Numbered from the stretch's first letter, positions 19,001-28,098 are shown. The stretch is DNA of 64,000 bases from Tessaracoccus sp. OS52 (GCF_020687685.1 NZ_JAJEWM010000001.1:1426001-1490000), one strand, 5' to 3'. The notes: generated by a model not told the origin, from the letters alone. Made by a program: numbers and translations.

Positions 19001-19921
19001 GCCGACGTCGACGACGTAGCGGATCCCCGGGACGGTGATGGAGGTCTCGGCCACGTTGGTGGCGAGCACCACCCGCCGTCGGGTGTGGTTCTGGAACACG
19101 CGCTGCTGGTCCGCCGCCGAGAGCCGTGCGAACAGGGGAAGGATGTCCCAGTCGAGCCCCAGAGCGCTGACGGCGTCGGCGGCGTCGCGGATCTCTCGCT
19201 CCCCGGAGAGGAACACCAGCACGTCACCCGTGCCCGACTCGGTGGCGATCTCCGCCACGGCGTCGGCGATGGCGTCCACCTCGTCGCGGTCCTCCGCAAC
19301 CGGACGGTAGCGCACCTCCACCGGGTAGGTGCGGCCCGAGACCTCCACCACAGGGGCGTCGCTGAAGTGCTGGGAGAACCGGGCGGTGTCGATGGTGGCC
19401 GACGTGACGATCACGCGCAGGTCGGGACGCCGCACCAGGAGCTGCTTGAGGTACCCGAGCAGGAAGTCGATGTTGAGGCTGCGCTCGTGAGCCTCGTCGA
19501 TGATGATGGTGTCGTAGCGCCTGAGGTCGCGGTCGTGGGCCAGTTCGCTCAGCAGCACGCCGTCGGTCATGACCTTGATGCGGGTGGCCCGGGTGACCTT
19601 TCGGGTGAAGCGCACCTGGTAGCCGACGAACTCGCCGATCTCGACGTCGCACTCGTCGGCGATGCGTTGGGCCACGGTCCTGGCGGCAATCCTCCTGGGC
19701 TGCGTGTGCGCGATCCGCTCGCGGCCGGCGAGCAGGCAGATCTTCGGCAGCTGCGTGGTCTTGCCGGAGCCGGTCTCACCCGCGACGACGACCACCTGGT
19801 TGTCCCGGATGAGCGCCGCGATGTGCGGCACCTCCGCCGTGATCGGTAGGGCGGGGTCGAACTCGAGCCTGGGTGTGTGGGTCTGGGTCAACGCGCTCAG
19901 TGGACGATCAGGAGGGGGCAT
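16070..19921 (-). CDS. hrpA: ATP-dependent RNA helicase HrpA (DEAH box)
   Basis: 1283-aa DEAH-box helicase, the full HrpA length. Visible motifs: AGETGSGKTTQLPK (motif I, near 47-60), TQPRRIAARTVAQRI (Ia), IDEAHERSLN (motif II, DEAH), VTSATIDTARFS (III), VFLSGEREIR (IV) and NQRAGRCGRLGPG (VI, near 340). An HA2/OB region and the long HrpA-specific C-terminal domain follow. The ATG at 19921 lies inside the last 25 bases of the upstream universal stress protein gene in another frame, so the two are likely co-transcribed. In E. coli HrpA acts on stalled ribosomes/mRNA; the role here is inferred from family. Confidence 0.95.
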   Translation of the reverse strand: MPPPDRPLSALTQTHTPRLEFDPALPITAEVPHIAALIRDNQVVVVAGETGSGKTTQLPKICLLAGRERIAHTQPRRIAARTVAQRIADECDVEIGEFVGYQVRFTRKVTRATRIKVMTDGVLLSELAHDRDLRRYDTIIIDEAHERSLNIDFLLGYLKQLLVRRPDLRVIVTSATIDTARFSQHFSDAPVVEVSGRTYPVEVRYRPVAEDRDEVDAIADAVAEIATESGTGDVLVFLSGEREIRDAADAVSALGLDWDILPLFARLSAADQQRVFQNHTRRRVVLATNVAETSITVPGIRYVVDVGNARISRYSARTKVQRLPIEPVSQASANQRAGRCGRLGPGIAIRLYSEDDYESRPRFTEPEILRTNLATVILLMAQAGLGDVESFPFVEAPETSQINDGLRVLSELGAISPRKRHEQIRLTRTGRLLAQMPVDPRLGRMLLEGSRRGCLDEVQVLVAALTVPDVRERPADHQQAADVLHRRFWEGVPGQVAAAVEAPSTEPLRHTVHTGTRKEPSRARLEGGDFEVLLNVWNYLRARRKELSGNAFRRMCREEYLHFVRFREWEDLVSQLREVSKELELKRGGGGAMPEILTSLLSGLLSHVGLAETERSKPVQGRRKPLTEYQGARGARFAIQPGSSCARSTPPLVMAYELVETSRLWARTVAPIKPEWVEAVGAHVITRTMSEPHWQQRTGTVVASETVTLFGVPLISGRRVGYAAREPEQARQIFIRTALVEGEWETWQDVVVANRFAMAEAQRLTDRMRRPDLLIPDDALYDFYDARIPADVHSAATLDKWLRSLADDSFLRLTPADCMVQPGAVSVSDFPDRWQVDGHSLPITYVFDPGAGHDGVTVEVPLELLPQLDGAPFSWQVPGLRAELATGLLRSLPKQVRTRFVPAPDWATKALGWLDEHPGPEGEDFTAALARALLALTGERVQATDWNRDALESHLRPTFIVSDGTREVARGPDLDRLRVDLAPRVRSKLNRSAKRITATGQTSWTFGTIPVSVELGHGVVGHPALVDEGATVGVAVADSAERAHWQHALGLRRLLVCTNPSPVRSVVAHMSNSDKLALGSSEYPSVQDLLADAWLKASGQLMHRLGDPDRIRDAEAYARLADLVRQDCAPQTQEVVRVAARALATAAEARRQLERFQATDPVRLDVTEQLANLTFNKFISSTPDPWYERLPAYVQAVVVRLENALKNPARDQRARHEVEEMEALYAQLCDAQPPGPLPPPVEEVGFLIEELRISLFAQGVRTAVPVSAKRIRQAIAAAGAAVA

Positions 19922-20769
19922 GACGCGTGCGCCATCAGCCCCCGCAGCAGGCCCCCGAGCCCGAATCCGGGGATGCCGCTCTCACTGGTTCCCACCACGA
20001 GCATGTCGTAATGGGCCGAGCGGGAGACGAGTTCGTTGATGGGACTGTCGGCCACCACGACCACGTCGTAGGAGACCTCGGGGTACTTCTCTGCCATGGT
20101 CCGCGCCACCGCCTCGATCCCGCCGCGGGTGAACTCCAGCTGCTCCTCGAGCTGGTCCGGTGACATCTTGGGGCCGAAGATCCCGATGGGCGGCTGGAGC
20201 GCGTGGACGATCTCCAGCCGCGCTCCCTGCCGCTTGGCGAACTTGAAGGCCGCCTCGAGCGTCTCGTGCTTGCCGGGGCTCGTGTTCAGGCCCACGCCGA
20301 CCACCCCGAGTCCTCCAACGGGCTTCGGCGTGGATGCTGCGGAGATGACCACGACGGGGCAGGCGGCGTTGGCCACCACGCTGACGCTGGTGGAGCCGAC
20401 GAACATGCGCTCCAGACCGGAGACGGAGCGGCGACCGACGACGATGAGGTCCGCGACCTCGCTCAGCCGGCCTAGGACGCCACCTGGGGATCCCAGGACC
20501 ACCTCGGTGCGGATGCGGTTCTCGGGCACCCCGCGCTCGATCGCCACCTGCTTGGCCTGCTCGTTGGCGGTTGCGCCGGCGTTCTGGAGGACCTCCGGGT
20601 CGTAGACGACGCCCCAGGCGCCCGCGAGCATGGCGTCGTCGACCGCGTGGACGAGCAGGAGCTCCGCACCCATGGCGAGACTGGTGCCAGCGCCGAACCT
20701 GACTGCCCGGAGGCCGTCCTCACTGCCATCGACGCCGACGACTACGAGGGGTGACTTCTTGTCTTCCAT
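19897..20769 (-). CDS. Tandem-domain universal stress protein
   Basis: 290-aa protein with two UspA domains (about residues 6-147 and 155-290). Both domains show the Usp pattern: domain 1 has VVVGVDGSEDG at its start and DLIVVGRRSVSGLERMFVGS near the end; domain 2 has GVGLNTSPG and DMLVVGTSESG. The G-2x-G-9x-G-(S/T) ATP-binding signature is intact in domain 1 (GRRSVSGLERMFVGSTS) and weaker in domain 2. Very good ribosome-binding site: AGGAGGT four bases before the ATG. A -10 hexamer TAGAAT lies just upstream. Typical role: stress/dormancy-associated ATP-binding regulator; no specific partner is visible. Confidence 0.9.
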   Translation of the reverse strand: MEDKKSPLVVVGVDGSEDGLRAVRFGAGTSLAMGAELLLVHAVDDAMLAGAWGVVYDPEVLQNAGATANEQAKQVAIERGVPENRIRTEVVLGSPGGVLGRLSEVADLIVVGRRSVSGLERMFVGSTSVSVVANAACPVVVISAASTPKPVGGLGVVGVGLNTSPGKHETLEAAFKFAKRQGARLEIVHALQPPIGIFGPKMSPDQLEEQLEFTRGGIEAVARTMAEKYPEVSYDVVVVADSPINELVSRSAHYDMLVVGTSESGIPGFGLGGLLRGLMAHASCPLLIVH

Positions 20770-20807
20770 GGTGACCTCCTGGCTGCACCCCGAGGGGTTC
20801 TATGACA

Positions 20808-20813
20808 ATTCTA
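20808..20813 (-). promoter_or_regulatory. Candidate -10 element (TAGAAT) for the universal stress protein gene
   Basis: TAGAAT on the minus strand overlaps the stop codon of the upstream gene and would give a leader of roughly 30 bases before the usp ATG. No clear -35 is seen. Confidence 0.45.
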
Positions 20814-21674
20814 TCCGGGGAATGTGGTCCGGCCGCTCAAACGAGTCGCGAGTTCGTCGTCGATCGCATCAGCCACCTTCGAGATCGCGTCCAGCGCGTG
20901 CCGCAGATGCTCCGGCACGAACGGCTGGGTGAACACCGACAGTTGCACGAACACCCGGTCGCGATGCAACGCGAACCGGCAGTACCGGGCCTCGACGTTC
21001 AGGTCGTTGAGGATCTCGCACGCCCTGGAGCGGCCTGCGACGTCGTGGACCAGGGCCGCGAACAAGAGGAGTTCCCTGGCGTCGGGAGTGGTACGGAGGA
21101 AGATCATGGTCGAGCCGACGCGGATGGCCACGTCGCCGTCGGCATTGCGCATGGGCGGATGGCCGAACTCCCGGACCAGCTCCTCGTCGACCATCGCGTC
21201 GAGCTCCTCCTGGTTGGCGGGCCTGGCGACCGACCGTGGGAGGGGTTCGACGATGGGCTCGTCGTCGGAGTGCGGCACGCCACTGAGGAGCTCGGCGAGC
21301 TGGTCGGGCTCGAGGAACACCGGATGCAGTACCCCGAGCACTTCGGACAGGGTGGCCGTGGTGATCTCCGCGAGTCGTCGGGACTCCTCCTGGTCCACCT
21401 CGACCCGCTCGGTGCCGTCGGCGTGCGCCACCCAGCCGAGTTCTCCCAGCCTGGCGTCGTCGGGGCCCAGGAGGGTGGCCTCCACGATCCCCGGCCGGAC
21501 CATCGAGAACCGGATGGCCGGTGGCACGTCGTAGCTGGCTCCACTGCGCGAGACGGAGATCGTGAGGTCGGCCGAGGCGTCCATCACGGAGAGGACCTCG
21601 TCCAGGCGTTCCGTAAAGGCTTGCCAGGCCATGTTGGTGGTGCGGTCGAAGTCAAAATCCTCGATGTCAGCCAT
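20811..21674 (-). CDS. Conserved actinobacterial protein, YbjN/type III chaperone-like
   Basis: 287-aa soluble protein with no signal peptide or membrane segment. Acidic at the N-terminus (MADIEDFDFDR). The C-terminal half alternates short strands and helices, for example VAIRVGSTMIFLRTTPDARELLLFA in two parts, then a final block beginning LNDLNVEARYCRF and VFVQLSVFTQPF. This pattern resembles YbjN / CesT-like peptide-binding chaperone folds found in actinobacteria; it is a resemblance by eye, not an alignment. Strong ribosome-binding site (GAAGGAGGGG) before the ATG. Function unknown. It precedes the usp gene on the same strand. Confidence 0.6.
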   Translation of the reverse strand: MADIEDFDFDRTTNMAWQAFTERLDEVLSVMDASADLTISVSRSGASYDVPPAIRFSMVRPGIVEATLLGPDDARLGELGWVAHADGTERVEVDQEESRRLAEITTATLSEVLGVLHPVFLEPDQLAELLSGVPHSDDEPIVEPLPRSVARPANQEELDAMVDEELVREFGHPPMRNADGDVAIRVGSTMIFLRTTPDARELLLFAALVHDVAGRSRACEILNDLNVEARYCRFALHRDRVFVQLSVFTQPFVPEHLRHALDAISKVADAIDDELATRLSGRTTFPG

Positions 21675-21738
21675 GCGCCCCTCCTTCGCGAACTCAACCT
21701 AGCAAAGGAAATCGACGCGTCTGTGGACCAGCAGCGGG

Positions 21739-23580
21739 TCAGTCGAACCGGCGCGCGGCACCCTTGTCAGCCGACTGGGCCAGGGCGCCGTAGACGCGCA
21801 GAGCAGTGGAGACCTCTCGCTTCCGCGTGAGCGGCAGCCAGCCCCGTGCTTCTACGGTTTCGCGGCGGCGCGCCAGGGTCTCCTCGTCGACGTCGAGGGT
21901 GATGGACCGGTTGGGGATGGAGATCGTGATCTGGTCCCCGTCCTCCACGAGCCCGATGGTCCCTCCGGAGGCGGCTTCCGGAGACACGTGCCCGATGGAG
22001 AGCCCCGAGGACCCGCCCGAGAACCGGCCGTCGGTCACCAGCGCACACTTGGGACCGAGCCCGAGCGCCTTGAGGTACGAGGTCGGGTAGAGCATCTCCT
22101 GCATCCCGGGGCCACCCTTGGGACCCTCGTAGCGCACGATCACGACGTCGCCCTCGACGATCTGCTTGCCGAGGATCATCTCGACGGCCTCGTCCTGGGA
22201 CTCGGCCACCCGGGCGCGTCCCGTGAACTCCCACTGATGCTCGGGCACGCCGGCGGTCTTGACGACGGCGCCGTCGAGAGCGAGGTTGCCGTAGAGGACC
22301 GCGAGGCCACCGTCGGCGGTGTAGGGGTGCTCGACGGAACGGATGCAGCCGCTGAGGGAATCGGTGTCCAGGCTGTCCCAGCGCTTGGTCGAGGAGAAGG
22401 CCTCCGTGGTGCGCACCCCTCCCGGGGCGGCGTGGAAGAGTTCCACGGCGTAATCGGAGGGGCTGCCCCCGCGGATGTCCCACTCGTCCAGCCAGGCCTG
22501 CAGGGATTCCGAGTGGACGCTGTTGACGTCCGCGCTCAGCTTTCCTCCCCGGTGCAACTCGCCGAGGATCGCGGGGATGCCGCCTGCCCGGTGCACGTCC
22601 TCCATGTAGTAGCGCTCGGAGTTGGGCGCGACCTTCGCCAGGCACGGCGTGTCGCGGCTGATGGCGTCGATGTCGCGCTGGTCGAAGTCGACGCCCGCCT
22701 CCTGCGCGGCGGCCAGCAGGTGCAGGACGGTGTTGGTGGAGCCGCCCATGGCGACGTCGAGCCGCATCGCGTTGGCGAAGGCGTTCTTCGTGGCGATCGA
22801 CTTGGGCAGGACCGATTCGTCGTCCTCCTCGTAGTACCGCCTTGCCAGCTCGACGACGAGCTTGCCCGCCCGCACGAACAGGTCCCGGCGGGCAGCGGCG
22901 GTGGCCAGCGTCGACCCGTTGCCCGGCAGCGCCAGGCCGATGGCCTCCAGCAGGCAGTTCATGGAGTTGGCCGTGAACATCCCGGAGCAGGAGCCGCAGG
23001 TGGGGCAGGCGTTCGCCTCGATGCGCTGCAGTTCGTCGTCGGAGACTGCTGGGTCCACGGCGGCGACCATCGCGTTGATCAGGTCGAGCGAGGTCTCCAC
23101 CGTCCCGCCGTCGGTGATGATGGCCTTGCCCGCCTCCATGGGTCCTCCCGAGACGAATACGGTCGGCACGTTCAGGCGCAGGGCCGCCAGGAACATGCCG
23201 GGGGTGATCTTGTCGCAGTTGGAGATGCACACCAGCGCGTCGGCGCAGTGCGCGTTCACCATGTACTCGATCGAGTCGGCGATCAGTTCCCGGCTCGGAA
23301 GAGAGTAGAGCATGCCGGCGTGGCCCATGGCGATGCCGTCGTCCACGGCGATGGTGTTGAACTCGCGACCCACTCCCCCGGCCTCGGCAACCGCCTCGCT
23401 GACCAGCTTGCCCATGTCCCGCAGGTGCACGTGACCGGGCACGAACTGGGTGAAGGAGTTGGCGACGGCGACGATCGGCTTGCCGAAGTCTGACTCTCCC
23501 ATGCCGGTCGCGCGCCACAGGGCGCGGGCGCCTGCCATGTTGCGGCCATGGGTGGTGGTGCGGGAGCGCAGTTGGGGCAT
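21739..23580 (-). CDS. ilvD: Dihydroxy-acid dehydratase (IlvD)
   Basis: 613-aa iron-sulfur dehydratase that converts 2,3-dihydroxy-isovalerate and 2,3-dihydroxy-3-methylvalerate to the 2-oxo acids of valine/leucine and isoleucine. The cluster cysteines are visible in [11 protein letters not shown] (near 124) and [17 protein letters not shown] (near 194-210). The C-terminal catalytic segment [20 protein letters not shown] is present. Length is as in E. coli (616). It works with leuC, leuD, leuB and cimA found elsewhere in the window. Confidence 0.97.
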   Translation of the reverse strand: MPQLRSRTTTHGRNMAGARALWRATGMGESDFGKPIVAVANSFTQFVPGHVHLRDMGKLVSEAVAEAGGVGREFNTIAVDDGIAMGHAGMLYSLPSRELIADSIEYMVNAHCADALVCISNCDKITPGMFLAALRLNVPTVFVSGGPMEAGKAIITDGGTVETSLDLINAMVAAVDPAVSDDELQRIEANACPTCGSCSGMFTANSMNCLLEAIGLALPGNGSTLATAAARRDLFVRAGKLVVELARRYYEEDDESVLPKSIATKNAFANAMRLDVAMGGSTNTVLHLLAAAQEAGVDFDQRDIDAISRDTPCLAKVAPNSERYYMEDVHRAGGIPAILGELHRGGKLSADVNSVHSESLQAWLDEWDIRGGSPSDYAVELFHAAPGGVRTTEAFSSTKRWDSLDTDSLSGCIRSVEHPYTADGGLAVLYGNLALDGAVVKTAGVPEHQWEFTGRARVAESQDEAVEMILGKQIVEGDVVIVRYEGPKGGPGMQEMLYPTSYLKALGLGPKCALVTDGRFSGGSSGLSIGHVSPEAASGGTIGLVEDGDQITISIPNRSITLDVDEETLARRRETVEARGWLPLTRKREVSTALRVYGALAQSADKGAARRFD

Positions 23581-23679
23581 CGAATCACTTCCTGGTAGTT
23601 CTCCAGGCGGAGCCTACTCCGACGCCGCTACCGTCTCACATGCAGAGACTGAGCGTCCGTCAAGCGAGACCGGGGACTG

Positions 23680-24276
23680 CTACTTCAGTTCCAGCGTGGT
23701 GAGACAGGTGGGACCTTCCGGGTCAGAACTGAAGGGCGAGACCGCGGTCTTGCCGTCGTAGGTGACCGTGACGGTGCCGGCAACGTCCCTGGGCAGCCAG
23801 AACCCGACGAAGCCGTTGGCCTGGAGGGTGGCCTCCTCGTCCACGAGCACGTCACCGCCCTCGGTGGTGATGTTGACGTGGACAGTCTCGCCTGCGAGTT
23901 CGCCCTGACAGGTGCCGAGGTTGTGGAAGTAGCAGTCGTGGGTGAACGTGACGTAGGGGGCGATCGAGAGGTAGAAGTCCTCTCCGTCCAGCGGCATCGT
24001 GACCTCTCCCTGCTCGTCGGCGAGCACCACCTGGTCATAGCGCACGGACGCCACCATCGGGAGCGGACGGGGGCTGGGGTCCTGGTCCATGGTCTCGACG
24101 ACCTCGCGCGGACTCAGGCCCGCCATTCCGTGGCGGGCGAGCATGGCGTCAGTGTCCTGGACGACGGCGCTGCTGGCTGGCACCGACGACGACGCGGGCG
24201 TGGCCGGGGTGGGGGCCGAGCAGCCTGAAGCCAGCAGTGCGGTCACGGCCGCGATGGCCAGCAGGGTCTTCTTCAT
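23680..24276 (-). CDS. Small secreted lipoprotein of unknown function
   Basis: 198-aa predicted lipoprotein: MKKT start, hydrophobic core, and lipobox LLASGC with the acylated Cys at residue 19. A Ser/Pro/Ala-rich linker (TPATPASSSVPASS) follows, then a beta-rich domain with two cysteines (HDCYFHNLGTCQGE) and a further Cys near the C-terminus (PTCLTTLELK). The start is the ATG at 24276, with AAGGA about nine bases upstream; an in-frame ATG further upstream lacks a signal-peptide-like start. No family recognised. It is transcribed in the same direction as ilvD, which lies upstream of neither end of an obvious operon with it; a terminator separates it from nrdJ. Confidence 0.75.
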   Translation of the reverse strand: MKKTLLAIAAVTALLASGCSAPTPATPASSSVPASSAVVQDTDAMLARHGMAGLSPREVVETMDQDPSPRPLPMVASVRYDQVVLADEQGEVTMPLDGEDFYLSIAPYVTFTHDCYFHNLGTCQGELAGETVHVNITTEGGDVLVDEEATLQANGFVGFWLPRDVAGTVTVTYDGKTAVSPFSSDPEGPTCLTTLELK

Positions 24277-24395
24277 CACTATCGTCCTTCGAGTGCTCCG
24301 GTAGCTGTCGCAGACCACCATACGTAATGTCCCGGAATCCCGGTTCGGCGGGGTGCTGCCACCCCATGGGGGTATCCCCGGACGCGCAGCAAGCG

Positions 24396-24429
24396 GAAAG
24401 GCCCCGGAGGGGGCTCCCCGGGGCCTTTC
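24396..24429 (-). terminator. Rho-independent-type terminator of nrdJ
   Basis: A perfect 12-bp stem (GAAAGGCCCCGG / CCGGGGCCTTTC) with a 10-base loop lies 33 bases beyond the nrdJ stop. The A/T-containing base of the stem provides a short T run on the minus strand. Confidence 0.75.
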
Positions 24430-24461
24430 GCGGCAGTGCTTCTCAGCTCACCATCAGCTCA

Positions 24462-27338
24462 TCAGCTGCAACCGCTGGTGGAGCCGCAGCCCTCGCAGAC
24501 GTAGCACGATCCGCTCGGGCGCATCTTCGTGCCGCAGGTGAAGCACAGCGGGGCGTCGACAGCGGTGCCAGTGATGGATTCCATCAGTTCCGCAGTGGTG
24601 TGCGCCTTGCCGAACTCGATCGGCGCCGGGGCCTCGATGAGGGAGGGCTGACGCGCACCGTCGACCTTGAAGTTGTCGCCGTCGTCGTTGCGCAGGGTCT
24701 GCGATTCCGGCATGGCCGCCTCTTCCTCCTCCGAGACGTAGCTGCCGGTCTCGACGTAGCGGGCACGCTCGGCAGCCGTGTAGATGCCAAGCTCGGCACG
24801 GTCGTCGAAGGACAGGTAGTCCAGCGCGAGGCGGCGGAAGATGTAGTCCATGAAGGACTGCGCGATCCGGATGTCCGGATCATCGGTCATGCCGGCGGGA
24901 TCGAACTTCAGGTTCGTGAACTTCTGCACATAGCTCTCCAGCGGCACGCCGTACTGCAGACCGATGGACACCGCGATCGAGAAGGCGTCCATCACTCCGG
25001 CGAGGGTGGAGCCCTGCTTGCCGAGCTTCAGGAACACCTCTCCCAGACCACCGTTCTCGTAGGCGCTCGAGGTCATGTAACCCTCCGCACCGTTGACCGA
25101 GAAGCTCGTCGTGCGGCTGTTGCGGGACTTGGGCAGACGGGTCCGCTTGGGACGGTATTCGACGCGCACCTCGGGTTCCGGCTTGGCCTCCGGGGCCTTC
25201 TCCTCGGCCTTCTTCTTTCCGTCGGAGAGGGGCTGGCCCACCTTGCAGTTGTCGCGGTAGACCGCCAGCGCCTTGAGGCCGAGCTTCCAGCCCTGCAGGT
25301 AGACGTCCGCGATCTCCTCGACGGTGGCCGTCTCCGGCAGGTTGACCGTCTTCGAGATGGCTCCCGAGAGGAAGGGCTGCACGGCGGCCATCATTCGCAC
25401 GTGGCCCATCGGAGCGATCGCGCGCTGGCCCATCGCGGTGTCGAAGACCTCGTAGTGCTCGGCAGCCAGGCCGGGGGCACCGATGACGTGGCCGTTGCTC
25501 GCGATGAACTCGATGATCGCCTCGACCTGCTCCGGGCCGTATCCCATCTGCCGCAGGGCACGCGGGACGGTCTGGTTGACGATCTGCATCGATCCGCCGC
25601 CGACGAGCTTCTTGAACTTCACGAGCGAGAAGTCGGGCTCGATACCAGTGGTGTCGCAGTCCATCATGAAGCCGATGGTGCCCGTGGGCGCCAGCACGGA
25701 GGCCTGGGCGTTGCGGAACCCCTTCTGGGCGCCCAGCTTGACCACTTGGTCCCATTCACGGGTGGCGACGGCGTGGATGCCACGGTCGGTCGGCAGAACC
25801 TTGAGGGAGTCGTTGGCGGCCTGGTGCTTGCGCATGACGCGCTGGTGGGCCTCGGCATTCTCGGCGTAGCCGTTGTAGGGCCCGACGATCCCGGCGAGTT
25901 CGGCGCTGCGACGGTAGGAAGCACCGGTCATGATCGAGGTGATGGCCGCCGCGGTGGAACGGCCACCCTCGGTGTCATAGCCCTTGCCCATGGCCATCAG
26001 CAGGGCGCCGAGGTTGGCGTAGCCGATGCCGAGTTGACGGAAGTTGCGGGTGGTCTCACCGATCGACTCGGTCGGGAAGTCGGCGAAGCAGATGGAGATG
26101 TCCATGGCCGTGATGATGAGCTCCACGGCCTTGACGAACAGCTCCGAGTCGAACGTGTCGTCGTCCTTCAGGAACTTCAGCAGGTTCAGGCTGGCCAGGT
26201 TGCACGACGAGTTGTCCAGGCTCATGTACTCCGAGCAAGGGTTCGACGCGGTGATGGGTCCCGTGACCGGGTTGGTGTGCCAGTCGTTGATGGTGTCGTG
26301 GTACTGGATGCCGGGGTCCGCGCACTCCCAGGCCGCCTTGGCGATCTTGTGGAACAGTTCCTTGGCCCGGACCTCCTCGATGATGCTGCCGTCGCCTCGG
26401 GCACGCAGCCCGAACGGCCCATCAGCCTCGACGGCCTCCATGAACTCGTCGTTGACCCGGACCGAGTTGTTGGCGTTCTGGTACTGCACCGAGGTGATGT
26501 CCCTGCCGCCCAGGTCCATGTCGAAGCCGGCGTCACGGAGCGCGCGGATCTTGTCCTCCTCCCGCGCCTTGGTCTCGACGAACTCCTCGATGTCGGGGTG
26601 GTCGACGTCAAGCACGACCATCTTCGCTGCACGCCTGGTGGCACCACCGGACTTGATGGTGCCGGCGGATGCGTCCGCGCCTCGCATGAACGAGACGGGG
26701 CCTGAGGCCGTACCGCCGGAGCTCAGCAGTTCTTTGGAGGAACGGATGCGGGAGAGGTTCAGACCGGCGCCGGAGCCGCCCTTGAAGATGAAGCCCTCCT
26801 CCTTGTACCAGTTCAGGATGGAGTCCATCGAGTCATCGACGCTGAGGATGAAGCAGGCGGAGACCTGCTGCGGCGACGGCGTCCCCACGTTGAACCAAAC
26901 CGGTGAGTTGAACGAGAAGTACTGGTGCAGCAGCATCCAGGTCAGCTCGTGCTCGAAGATCTCGGCGTCGGCAGGCGTGGCGAAGTACCCGTGGTCCGCG
27001 CCTGCGCGCGCATAGGTCTTGACCACGCGGTCGATCAGCTGCTTGAGGCTCGACTCGCGCTTGTCCGTGCCGACGGCCCCGCGGAAGTACTTCGTCGTGA
27101 CGATCGTGGACGCGTTGACGCTCCAGAAGCTGGGGAACTCGACGCCCTGCTGCTCGAAGACCGAGACCCCCGTCTTCCAGTTCACCTGCGAGACGTCGCG
27201 CAGCTCCCACTCCACCTCGTCGTAGGGGTGTACACCGGGGGTGGTGAAGACCCGCGAGATGGTCAGGCCCCGGGACGCCTTGGGCTGGTTCGACTTGCTG
27301 GCCCGGCCGGCAGCTGGCTTGGTGGCAGTCGTGGTCAT
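24462..27338 (-). CDS. nrdJ: Vitamin B12-dependent (class II) ribonucleotide reductase
   Basis: 958-aa adenosylcobalamin-dependent ribonucleoside-diphosphate reductase, making dNTPs independently of oxygen. The N-terminus (VEFPSFWSVNASTIV) leads into the catalytic barrel, which includes GGSGAGLNLSRIRS, NPCSEYMSLDNSSCNLASLN and the finger-loop region ASVLAPTGTIGFMMDCDT. The C-terminus ends in a cysteine-rich zinc/redox tail (CFTCGTKM, then CYVCEGC), as in actinobacterial NrdJ. The ATG at 27338 (GAGGA five to six bases upstream) is chosen over a GTG 12 bases earlier. It follows nrdR by 31 bases, as in the Streptomyces nrdRJ operon. No B12 riboswitch is evident upstream. Confidence 0.96.
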   Translation of the reverse strand: MTTTATKPAAGRASKSNQPKASRGLTISRVFTTPGVHPYDEVEWELRDVSQVNWKTGVSVFEQQGVEFPSFWSVNASTIVTTKYFRGAVGTDKRESSLKQLIDRVVKTYARAGADHGYFATPADAEIFEHELTWMLLHQYFSFNSPVWFNVGTPSPQQVSACFILSVDDSMDSILNWYKEEGFIFKGGSGAGLNLSRIRSSKELLSSGGTASGPVSFMRGADASAGTIKSGGATRRAAKMVVLDVDHPDIEEFVETKAREEDKIRALRDAGFDMDLGGRDITSVQYQNANNSVRVNDEFMEAVEADGPFGLRARGDGSIIEEVRAKELFHKIAKAAWECADPGIQYHDTINDWHTNPVTGPITASNPCSEYMSLDNSSCNLASLNLLKFLKDDDTFDSELFVKAVELIITAMDISICFADFPTESIGETTRNFRQLGIGYANLGALLMAMGKGYDTEGGRSTAAAITSIMTGASYRRSAELAGIVGPYNGYAENAEAHQRVMRKHQAANDSLKVLPTDRGIHAVATREWDQVVKLGAQKGFRNAQASVLAPTGTIGFMMDCDTTGIEPDFSLVKFKKLVGGGSMQIVNQTVPRALRQMGYGPEQVEAIIEFIASNGHVIGAPGLAAEHYEVFDTAMGQRAIAPMGHVRMMAAVQPFLSGAISKTVNLPETATVEEIADVYLQGWKLGLKALAVYRDNCKVGQPLSDGKKKAEEKAPEAKPEPEVRVEYRPKRTRLPKSRNSRTTSFSVNGAEGYMTSSAYENGGLGEVFLKLGKQGSTLAGVMDAFSIAVSIGLQYGVPLESYVQKFTNLKFDPAGMTDDPDIRIAQSFMDYIFRRLALDYLSFDDRAELGIYTAAERARYVETGSYVSEEEEAAMPESQTLRNDDGDNFKVDGARQPSLIEAPAPIEFGKAHTTAELMESITGTAVDAPLCFTCGTKMRPSGSCYVCEGCGSTSGCS

Positions 27339-27369
27339 AACTATCCTCACTGGTTGTTTGTGGACCGGC

Positions 27370-27909
27370 TCAGCCGATCAGGGGCTCTTGCGACATTGAC
27401 TTGCGTTGCCGGCTGGACGAGCTCCGTCCAGTGGCGGGGACCTCCGAAGGCGTACTCCGCTCGGAGATCCGCGCCCTCATAGCATCTATCTCGGCCGCGA
27501 AGTCATCGACCGACTCATAGTTCTTGTACACACTTGCGAATCGCAGGTAGGCGACGGGGTCAAGTTCGGCCAAGGGGCCGAGGATGGCCACGCCGATGGC
27601 CTCCGCAGGGATCTCCGCCAAGCCACTGGAGCGAAGGGACTCCTCGACCTGCTGCCCGAGGGCCGCGAGTTCGGCGGAGGTGACGGGACGGCCTTGGCAG
27701 GCCTTGGTCACACCCTTGATCACCTTCTCGCGGTTGAAGGGCTCGGTCACTCCGGAGCGCTTCACAACGGTCAACTGAACCTGCTCGACCGTGGTGAATT
27801 TCCGTTCGCACACGGGACAAGTGCGACGCCTGCGAATGGCCGCGCCGTCGTCCGTCGCGCGCGAATCGGACACCTTGGTGTCCTCATGGCGGCAGAACGG
27901 GCAATGCAC
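27370..27909 (-). CDS. nrdR: Transcriptional repressor NrdR
   Basis: 179-aa nucleotide-sensing repressor of ribonucleotide reductase genes. The N-terminal zinc ribbon shows MHCPFC and [15 protein letters not shown] (four Cys). The ATP-cone follows at [20 protein letters not shown], and the conserved [11 protein letters not shown] is near residue 120. The C-terminal 30 residues are a low-complexity Ser/Arg/Lys tail. The start is GTG with GAGAGG upstream. It is first gene of nrdR-nrdJ and so probably represses itself, through the candidate boxes upstream. Confidence 0.95.
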   Translation of the reverse strand: MHCPFCRHEDTKVSDSRATDDGAAIRRRRTCPVCERKFTTVEQVQLTVVKRSGVTEPFNREKVIKGVTKACQGRPVTSAELAALGQQVEESLRSSGLAEIPAEAIGVAILGPLAELDPVAYLRFASVYKNYESVDDFAAEIDAMRARISERSTPSEVPATGRSSSSRQRKSMSQEPLIG

Positions 27910-27982
27910 GGCGGGGGTCCTCTCATCGGGATGACCTCACGGGTGAGGCCGGTTTACTAATGATCCAGGCGTTATCCCCAAA

Positions 27983-28029
27983 CCACAACTTGTTGGGGAA
28001 GAACACCGTTGTAACTACTAGATCTAGTA
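27983..28029. promoter_or_regulatory. Candidate NrdR box pair upstream of nrdR-nrdJ
   Basis: A perfect 14-base palindrome TACTAGATCTAGTA lies at 28016-28029. A weaker related site CCACAACTTGTTGG lies at 27983-27996, centred 33 bases away. NrdR boxes normally occur as two 16-base sites about 31-32 bases apart with a CwAtATaTwG core. The first matches the core well and the second only partly. Confidence 0.5.
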
Positions 28030-28098
28030 AACCCTAGGTCCGTCGGGGACGCGGGTCAATACCCGTCGGCGTGTCGCTCGCCGATCTTCAGAAATCGC

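Noticed and set aside
24237-26705. Very long open frame (about 820 codons) antisense to nrdJ, and similar long frames antisense to ilvD, hrpA and sigA
   Set aside because: These are mirror frames produced by GC-rich codon bias of the real genes. They show no domain, ribosome-binding site or plausible composition, while the opposite strand encodes clear enzymes.
27910-28098. Cobalamin riboswitch upstream of nrdR-nrdJ
   Set aside because: The region is under 190 bases and shows no B12-box-like conserved core; the only clear structure is the short palindrome taken as an NrdR box.
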